Below are positions 58,301 through 64,000 of a DNA stretch of 64,000 nt, one piece after another. A program made the translations under genes and the position numbers. The notes under the pieces were generated by a model. It was not told the origin of the DNA and did not search any database. It saw nothing but the letters and a program-made list of their open reading frames with translations. The stretch comes from Rhynchonema sp. JSB1_4. Lineage: Eukaryota > Nematoda > Chromadorea > Monhysterida > Xyalidae. The stretch covers positions 1-64,000 of the forward strand of contig JASAMV010006592.1 in the NCBI GenBank assembly GCA_030248065.1, in the 5' to 3' direction. Within the stretch, counting starts at the first letter, position 1, and the number at the start of each line of letters is the position of its first letter.

Positions 58301-60473
58301 CTGGTTCCTAACAGTTGGAACACAATTATTATAATTATGGTGAGCTGTTTACATGTCTTGCACTCATGTTTGACTAAATACATATCAGCCAACCGATGCC
58401 AATTGTTCCAATTGTTTCTGCTTTTTGTCAAGTTCGGGCGTTGAGTGTTCGTTATTCTCTCCGATCTCGGTCGCGCATCTTCGCCACTCCTCCGCAATTT
58501 CGAGACATAAATGGCTGAAAATAGTACCGACGAATAAAGAACAGTGTTCAAACAAACAAAACAACAAATTCAAAATTCGATTTTTGCGCCAGCATACAAA
58601 CGAACCGGACATATTCGAGTCCCCAGTCGCCGATCGGCTCGGCATTGCCCGTCAATCGATAATGTATACAATCGTTGTTGCCCGTCGAATCGTCTGACGT
58701 CATCGCCAGCACAGACACGATGTCGCTGCAGAAACGCTGCAAACGAACATGCGAGATTGAGCGCATTTGGTTTGTGTGTTTGTTTGCTCTCAACGCTTCA
58801 ATGGCGGATCCAGCTTTTGGCCAAGGGAGGGGCTAAATCCAAAACAGCCATTTTTATCTGGTGTTTAGTTTATTCTACTTTTTAAATAACCACTTTCATC
58901 AGGCAATCAGCCTTTAAAACAGGTATATTACTGTGCAAAATATGACAATGCGCGCCTGGCGCTTTTTGCACACGCCGTGACTAGGAATCGCTATCGGGGG
59001 GTATGCCGATACCCGATACTTGGAAAATGCCGATACCCGATAGTTCACGAAAAAAGCCGATACCCGATACTTCGAAAATAACCCGATACCCGATAGTGCC
59101 AAAACACCAATAAAAACACCGTTTTTTGGCAAACGTCGCGCGGTAGTTTTTGAGATCGCCATTGAGTACTGCGCGCAACAATTGTTTTCATAAAAATCGT
59201 GCTCTGTTGTTGTGCCGTGCAACATGGAAATAGCTGGCACCTCATTTGAAATTTTTTCTGGTCGTAAAACAAGGAATATCTGCAGGTAATACACCTTGGA
59301 AAAACACGCCGACACCCGATACTTTTTGGGTGCCGCCGATACCCGATACCTTCCGATCCCTAGCCGTGAGAACACCAGGTTTCATTGGAAATTCGTGCCT
59401 GACTCGCAACAAGGAGCGCAACCTTTGGACGTTTGAAGCGTAGTTAGTGAAAACACTACGATCTGGGGGTCATTTCTTCTTCTACTTTCCGAAATGGTGG
59501 CCGCTTCGAAGGCCACTTTGACGAAGGGGGTATGGCCAATGTGGCCCCGTCTGGATCCACACCTGTGTGTCGGCGTCCTTTATCTTTTCGTGTATCTGCT
59601 TCATCGTTTCGTAGTGCGCGCGCATGTATTTCAGTGGTTTTGGCACCGAGGTCATGCTCTGTGTGGACGAGCGAATCAGCGTGCGCATCGACTCCAGTGC
59701 TTGACGATAGAGCGATTGGTCGTTCTCCTGGAAAGTGGAATTGCACGGTATCGAACGTGTTTGTCACAGTTGACAACAGTGTTGGAGGTGGGGGGGTAGC
59801 ACCCAGTACAGTAGGTATCCCCCCGATGTTAGGCATGGTACACTATGTATCCCCCCGACTTTCACCCCGGTACAGTAGGTATCCCCGGATTTTGCCCCAA
59901 AAGTGCCAATTTTTTTAACCAAAATTAGTGTAAAATCAGTGGCTTTCAGCTCAAATTACCCAAAATTCGCGCGCAACGCGCGCAAATACTATCTTTTCAC
60001 ACTATTCCACACATAATAAAAACATTAAAATTTTTCACCCAAAAATCTAACCCCTCCCAAACTAGGTACCAAACCCCTCTCAGGCCATCGGCTCTGGTAC
60101 GGTAAAGTATCCCCCTCCAGAGTACCTCCAACATTGGTTGACAAGTCAACGCCCATTGCTCAAATTTGTGTGCGCACACATGCGTAGAAAACGCGATCTG
60201 CGCTCATTAAAAAGGCAGCGGCAAAACCAAACTCACAGTCAGACGTTCAACGAGCATATTCAGTTCTTCTTGCAATTTTTTATCTTCTTCTGTCTGTAAT
60301 GGAAACTGTTTGCTCTCGGACGAGTCAAAGAACGCGCAACAACACACAGATGATATCGTGCAGCCTACCATTTCTGGCTCCTTCTCCTTCTTATCTTTGT
60401 CCTTTTCTTTCGACGTCACCGGTTTGGGATCGACGTCCATCTTTTCCTCCTTGTCTTTCGTTGGCGCTGGCAT
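49369..60473 (-). CDS. psmd2: 26S proteasome regulatory particle non-ATPase subunit Rpn1 (PSMD2)
   Basis: Scaffold of the proteasome base that docks ubiquitin, UBL shuttle receptors and Ubp6/USP14. Twenty-two exons join in phase: 60473-60369, 60293-60237, 59727-59563, 58736-58606, 58514-58394, 57957-57821, 57728-57570, 57242-57092, 56334-56205, 56086-55997, 55814-55708, 55469-55342, 55251-55137, 54770-54590, 54268-54102, 53423-53235, 52804-52636, 51227-51117, 50816-50706, 50063-49924, 49655-49541, 49436-49369; 948 aa (human 908). Landmarks: [77 protein letters not shown] (PC repeats begin), [41 protein letters not shown]-type [25 protein letters not shown] and [10 protein letters not shown] at the C-terminus. 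The Lys/Glu-rich N-terminus is normal for the family. At least six introns contain transposons; coding sequence is intact. Confidence 0.97.
50160..50533 (+). pseudogene. 3' end remnant of a non-LTR retrotransposon (LINE) polyprotein
   Basis: A plus-strand reading frame ending at 50533 contains [17 protein letters not shown], the C-P-x-C...H...C knuckle found downstream of reverse transcriptase in Jockey/CR1-type elements, followed by [15 protein letters not shown], similar to the Leu-Trp...Ala-Ala...Leu end of such proteins. No reverse transcriptase remains. It lies antisense inside intron 19 of PSMD2 (50064-50705). The first part of the surrounding ORF (50081-50160) is intron sequence. Confidence 0.65.
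51559..52052. mobile_element. hAT-like element in a PSMD2 intron, perfect 8-bp duplication
   Basis: CCACAAAG flanks both sides (51551-51558, 52053-52060). The ends CATAGTTTCTTC and TTTTTTAAACCCTG-like are only weakly inverted. The interior repeats TTAGGTGCAA/TTGCACCTAA at 51590-51655 and 51990-52030. Confidence 0.75.
52079..52440. mobile_element. MITE, second copy of the 37674-38026 family
   Basis: From CATGAGCTCATGAGACGACT to GTCTCATGAGCACGTGGATG-GACTATA. About 360 bp with high identity to the copy at 37.7 kb. A solo end follows at 52556-52590, and the 52447-52549 stretch repeats 23553-23660. Confidence 0.82.
53460..53820. repeat. GC- and A/T-run sequence, probable transposon
   Basis: Has GTGTTCCTTGGGGGATGGGG at the left, TTTTTAGGCCTAAAA-type runs in the middle and GTACACTAATTTC at both sides, as in the elements at 62662-63054. 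Boundaries and target duplication could not be fixed. Lies in PSMD2 intron 15. Confidence 0.5.
54808..55072. repeat. Foldback element with ATGTTTCA at its exact centre
   Basis: Arms of about 125 bp: TATAGTAAGTTTCTAATTTC, GAATGCATGAGG, AGACGCAGGAAAACTCCCGT and complement. The centre is about 54940, and ATGTTTCA occupies 54939-54946. Intron 13 of PSMD2. Confidence 0.9.
56532..56937. mobile_element. hAT-like element, 406 bp, perfect 8-bp duplication
   Basis: CAGTGGTGTAGC...GCCACACCATTG, flanked by GGTCGAAT at 56524-56531 and 56938-56945. The interior repeats GGGGCGGCAACCTACCTACT with GTACC. Intron 8 of PSMD2. The end of the window (from about 63660) looks like another element of this style. Confidence 0.92.
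58138..58262. repeat. Dispersed repeat, divergent copy of 24841-24975
   Basis: AATAAGATCTG, GCACCGACGAGGACTGGCACC and CTCACTGC match the 24.8-kb copy in order and spacing. Intron 5 of PSMD2. First considered as an exon, but the flanking exons join in phase without it. Confidence 0.5.
58982..59362. mobile_element. Element built of CCGATACCCGATA repeats
   Basis: TAGGAATCG...CGATCCCTA, flanked by GCCGTGAC / GCCGTGAG (7 of 8 bases equal). CCGATACCCGATA occurs about eight times, mainly near both ends. Unique core with A/T-rich sequence. Intron 3 of PSMD2. Confidence 0.75.
59777..60136. mobile_element. hAT-like element, 360 bp, perfect 8-bp duplication
   Basis: CAGTGTTGGAGG...CCTCCAACATTG, flanked by GTTGACAA at 59769-59776 and 60137-60144. 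Repeats of GTACAGTAGGTATCCCC. Intron 2 of PSMD2. Confidence 0.92.
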
Positions 60474-60548
60474 TTCGTCTCCTCAAATCTGTGCGCAGCT
60501 GGGCAAGACGCTTATATTGTGACGATAGCCGGTGTCTATTCTGGAATC

Positions 60549-61057
60549 CAGGGTAGCACTTGGGGAGGGCAGAGGGGGTGGGGGTGGGATGGGGTATTTT
60601 TCCGCAAAATATATTTTTGAAAAAAAAAAACCGTTTTTCGGAAAAAAACGTTTTTTTCCAAATATTTTTCCAGTACTTAAGGATACCCATGGCCCAAAGA
60701 ACGCCTATTTTGCAGAAACTTTTGTCGGGAAATGGCCTGAAACAGGCTAAAAATGCACTTGGAGATTAAAAAGTGCTCATATTGAACTGTTTAGCAGCGA
60801 TCTACATTGATTTTGACAGCATCCTTTCGCAACCCTTGAAAATATCTCGAAAATTTTTGGAAAAAACCGTTTTTTTTCCAAAAGTTGCCACTTGGAAAAA
60901 TTTCCGGAAAAATAAAAACGTATTTTTCCGGGCCTCGGAAAAAAACGGGTTTTTTCGGTTGTTTTCCGAAAAAAAGGTTTTTTTTTCGGCCCGCAAATAT
61001 AGGATCGGGCGGGACCCACAAATTCATCTGTGTATCGTCAGGGCCGGGGTGCCCTGC
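60549..61057. repeat. Runs of AAAAACCG / CGGTTTTT, probable transposon
   Basis: Begins CAGGGTAGCACTTGGGGAGG, then alternating A- and T-runs with CCG/CGG. Shares blocks with 63086-63660. The far end could not be defined. Lies just upstream of the PSMD2 start, so the promoter is confined to about 60474-60548 or lies beyond. Confidence 0.5.
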
Positions 61058-61470
61058 TATACTGTCATAAAGAACCGTTTTTTATTTTTGGTGAAAAAAA
61101 ACCGTTTTTTTCAAATATTTTTTCCAGCACTTAAGAGCGTAATTTCGAACAATATAACAACTTTCAGTGCAAAATTTGTTCGAAGTGACGAGAGTATTCT
61201 TGGAGAGTGTTGAAGTCAGTCGAAAACACTTGGTTTACACGCTTTTTGGCCCATTTTAAGCCGGTTAATTTTCGTGTTCGAGCCATAGTAGTGGCAGGGG
61301 GAGGGTTGGGGGTTACCCCCCTCTCAGTACTTTACCACAAAACCCGAGGGGGTTGAGTACTTACCTCTCACAACTCCAAATCATACCTTTCACAAGCAAT
61401 TTTATGCCTTTTTAAGGCAAAAATCGGCGTTTTTCGACCTGTTTTCCAAAAATCGCGCACCCACCCATTA

Positions 61471-61839
61471 GGGCGGACTTAGGTTGAACATGGAAACCGG
61501 AACACGGAAATATTTCCGTGTTCCGTGAATATTTTTGAGAAGCACGGAACACGGAAATATTTCCGTGCCACGGAACACGGAAATGCTTCAGGCACGCAAA
61601 CGGTGCTTTTGCGGTGGTGATGACAAAAGCCGGCGTGCTGACGTCAAAAGCCCGAGTGTTGACGCAAACAGCAACTACTGACACGGAAATATTTCCGTGT
61701 TCCGTGAATATAAAAAAATCACGGAACACGGAAATATTTCCGTTACACGGAAATATTTCCGTGCACGGAAATCCATGAAACTGGCTTGTATGTAAATTAT
61801 TTCCGTGTTCCGGTTTCCGTGTTCAACCTAAGTCCGCCC
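61471..61839. mobile_element. Palindromic MITE with TA duplication, third level of the nest
   Basis: Inverted ends GGGCGGACTTAGGTTGAACA... (about 35 bp nearly perfect), flanked by TA. The interior repeats GGAACACGGAAATATTTCCG many times on both strands. Tc1/mariner-type target site. Confidence 0.85.
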
Positions 61840-62006
61840 TAATACCTATTTTTACGCGATTTTCGGCGAAAATTTGGAAAAAGTACTATTTTTTACCTCA
61901 TTTTTGGCAAAAATTGTACCACAAAAACGGTGTTTTTTCGCCTTTTTGAGTGAACAAAATCATACCTCTCACGCTTCCGGTCCCAACCCCCCCCGCATCA
62001 TACGTA

Positions 62007-62301
62007 AAGGCAGTCTACGGGAGGTTGTCACTCAGCCCCCGAATACCGTAACCCACCGCAAACGAGATCGTTGCGAGACCCATGCTGATCGCTGCTTATC
62101 GACACGTGTATTAGCGGCAGCAAGCTGGAAATTGTCATCGTGCGCGTCGATCACCAAAACTTCGAAATGTTGGTTGGTGCTGGCGCTAACACGCAAAACA
62201 TAGATAAAAACCAAAATGGTCTCGCCACGATCCTTGCAGATCAAAATTACGGTGGGTTACGGTATTCGGGGGCTGAGTGACAACCTCCCGTAGACTGCCT
62301 T
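62007..62301. mobile_element. MITE with about 50-bp perfect inverted ends and TA duplication
   Basis: AAGGCAGTCTACGGGAGGTT...CCCGAATACCGTAACCCACC at the left, exact complement at the right; TA on both sides. Unique core of about 190 bp. Perfect ends suggest recent movement. Confidence 0.9.
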
Positions 62302-62661
62302 TACCTCCCACACATGGGCCTGCCACTACACTGGCTCGAGCCAATTCTTCACTGAAATCAATTACAATTTTTTGGCAAAATTGGAATAAAGTACCGATAT
62401 TTTTCCGATCAAAAACCGAAAAGGTACCCACGGAAAAACAAATGGAAAAGTATTCGGGTCTCGAAAAAACGGTTTTTTTTCGGAAAAACAACCGTTTTTT
62501 TTCGCCTGCCAGTATATGCCCTGACCGGCCCGATTGTCTAAATCTGCCGCCCGGCCCCAATCAAAAGCCCAAAATAGATGCCCGGCCCGATTGCGTGCGA
62601 CCTCTGTTGTTGTACAGTGTAGTTCCTGGGGGAGGGGGTCCCCCTCGCCCTCCTCGGGTAC

Positions 62662-63054
62662 CAGTGTAGTTCCTGGTCCGGCGCGGCGGTTAGTGTACCT
62701 ACCCCTTTTTTCCGTGCGGCGGTTAGTGTACCTCCCTGGGGGGGAAGGGGGGGAAGACCCAAATCCAGGAAAAAGTCACTTTTTGGGGTAGAAAATTTGA
62801 CCGATTTTTGCCCCTTTTTGGAAAAAATTCTTCATAAAAAGGGTATTTTGGCGACTTTTGACATCATTGACCTAAAAATCACTCATTTTAGGCCTAAAAA
62901 TGCCCATTTTAGGCCTAAAAATGCCAATTTTAGGCAAAAATTGAGGCGGTTAGTGTACCTGGCGCGGCGGTTAGTGTACTAGTGTCCCTTGGTCGCGGCG
63001 GTTAGTGTACCTTCGGGGGGGGGGGACCCCCCCTCCCCCCCAGGAACTACACTG
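62662..63054. mobile_element. hAT-like element, 393 bp, perfect 8-bp duplication
   Basis: CAGTGTAGTTCCTGG...CCAGGAACTACACTG, flanked by TCGGGTAC at 62654-62661 and 63055-63062. Repeats of GGCGGTTAGTGTACC. Its left flank is another partial element starting at 62618. Confidence 0.92.
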
Positions 63055-63085
63055 TCGGGTACGCTATCTCTCCCTCAGGTGGTGC

Positions 63086-63543
63086 TATACTGTCATAAAG
63101 AACCGTTCTTTATTTTTCGTGAAAAAAAACGGTTTTTTTTCCGAAAAAAACCGTTTTTTTTCCAAATACTTTTCCAGTACTTAAGAACGTAATTTCGAAA
63201 AATATAACAATTTCAGTGCAAAATTTGTTCGAAGTGACGAGAGTGCTCTTGAAGAGTGTTGAAGTCAGTCGAAAACACTTGGTTTACACGCTTTTCGGCC
63301 CATTTTGGGCTGGTTAATTTTTGTGCTCGAGCCAATTTTTCACTGAAATCGAAAAACTCATCAGTTTTGCATTACAATTTTTTGGAAAAATTGGAATAAA
63401 GTACCGATATTTTTCCGATCAAAAACCGAAAAGGTACCCACGGAAAAATAAATGGAAAAGTATTCGGGTCTCGGAAAAAAAAACGGTTTTTTTTCGTTTT
63501 TTTTTCCGGAAAAAAACCGGTTTTTTTTCCGCCTGCCAGTATA
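63086..63543. mobile_element. hAT-like element, 458 bp, perfect 8-bp duplication
   Basis: TATACTGTCATAAAGAACCG...GCCAGTATA, flanked by GGTGGTGC at 63078-63085 and 63544-63551. Uninterrupted relative of 61058-62516. Confidence 0.92.
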
Positions 63544-63659
63544 GGTGGTGCACTTAAACTTGCGGGCCGAAAAAAACCGTTTTCCGAAAAAAAACAAAAA
63601 AACCGTTTTTTTCCGAGGCCCGGAAAAATACGTTTTTATTTTTCCGGAAATTTTTCGGA

Positions 63660-64000
63660 CCCCCTCCAGTGTAGTTCCTGGGGGAGGGGGGAAGATTTTT
63701 CGGGGCGGGTAGGGTAGAACACAAGTTTTTTCGCGTGCCTGTTTTTATGTACTAAAAAGTGCATATATCGCGCGCAGCGCGAGATTTTTTGCACTTTTTA
63801 GGGTCTTCGGTCGAAATTTGGGCATTTTTAACCGAAAAATGGGCATTTTGGGGGTAAAAATCAGGGCGGCTAGGGTACCAGGGCGGGGCGGGTAGGGGGT
63901 AGGGTACCAGAGCGGGGCAGGTAGGGGGTAGTGTACCAGGCCGGGGCGGGTAGGGTACCATTGGGGGGACCCCCCCCACCCCCCCCCAGCCACAGCACTG
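63660..64000. repeat. GC-rich repeat sequence to the window end, probable transposon
   Basis: CAGTGTAGTTCCTGGGGGAG at the left, repeats of GGGGCGGGTAGGGTACCA, and CAGCCACAGCACTG at the edge, similar to the right end of 56532-56937. The right border may lie at or beyond the window end. Confidence 0.55.

Larger units (their letters stand above)
61285..62334. mobile_element. Inner element, second level of the nest
   Basis: Flanked by TTCGAGCC (61277-61284) and CTCGAGCC (62335-62342); the uninterrupted copy at about 63330 shows the empty site. Ends TAGTAGTGGCAGGGGG and CCTGCCACTACACTG. Itself holds 61471-61839 and 62007-62301. Confidence 0.78.
61058..62516. mobile_element. hAT-like element holding further elements
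   Basis: TATACTGTCATAAAGAACCG...GCCAGTATA, flanked by TGCCCTGC / TGCCCTGA (7 of 8). Its ends and flanking interior match the uninterrupted relative at 63086-63543. Interrupted by 61285-62334. Confidence 0.8.

Overview
This is eukaryotic, almost certainly metazoan, DNA. At least five multi-exon genes with GT-AG introns can be read by hand, and the space between and inside them is filled with foldback elements, small non-autonomous DNA transposons and one long satellite array. The organism looks like a protostome and possibly a nematode or other ecdysozoan. The reasons are a peptide O-xylosyltransferase with a WSC domain, a receptor of the FMRFamide/myosuppressin-receptor type, and internal TTAGGC-like runs, the nematode telomere unit, in one transposon. 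None of these proves the group. No bacterial operons, tRNA, rRNA or CRISPR arrays were seen.

Layout. 1-3.7 kb: foldback repeats and a weak orphan exon. 3.7-11.5 kb (+): xylosyltransferase gene, about 20 exons. 12.1-20.9 kb (-): seven-transmembrane receptor whose last intron (about 6.6 kb) holds several transposons and a 1.3-kb palindrome. 20.9-26 kb: transposon island with one hAT-like element nested in another. 26.07-32.3 kb: about 200 copies of a 31-bp satellite unit. 33-34 kb: remnant of a transporter tail and an unrecognised minus-strand ORF. 34.7-37.5 kb (+): SLC22-type organic ion transporter. 39.7-42.1 kb (+): unrecognised signal-peptide/membrane gene model. 44.6-45.4 kb (+): two weak exons. 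46.05-48.87 kb (+): FGGY carbohydrate kinase, 12 exons, 532 aa. 49.37-60.47 kb (-): proteasome subunit Rpn1/PSMD2, 22 exons, 948 aa. 60.5-64 kb: dense nest of hAT-like elements up to three levels deep.

The genes do unrelated jobs (glycosaminoglycan priming, neuropeptide sensing, solute transport, sugar phosphorylation, protein degradation), as expected of a eukaryotic chromosome. The most unusual signal is an 8-mer, ATGTTTCA (TGAAACAT on the other strand). I counted 42 exact copies where about two are expected by chance. They lie in introns, in exons in every reading frame, and at the centres of several unrelated palindromes. The core differs by one base from the CTGTTTCA core upstream of nematode 21U/piRNA genes. 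A second unusual signal is that each 31-bp satellite unit carries a conserved 7-bp hairpin stem with a variable 4-base loop.
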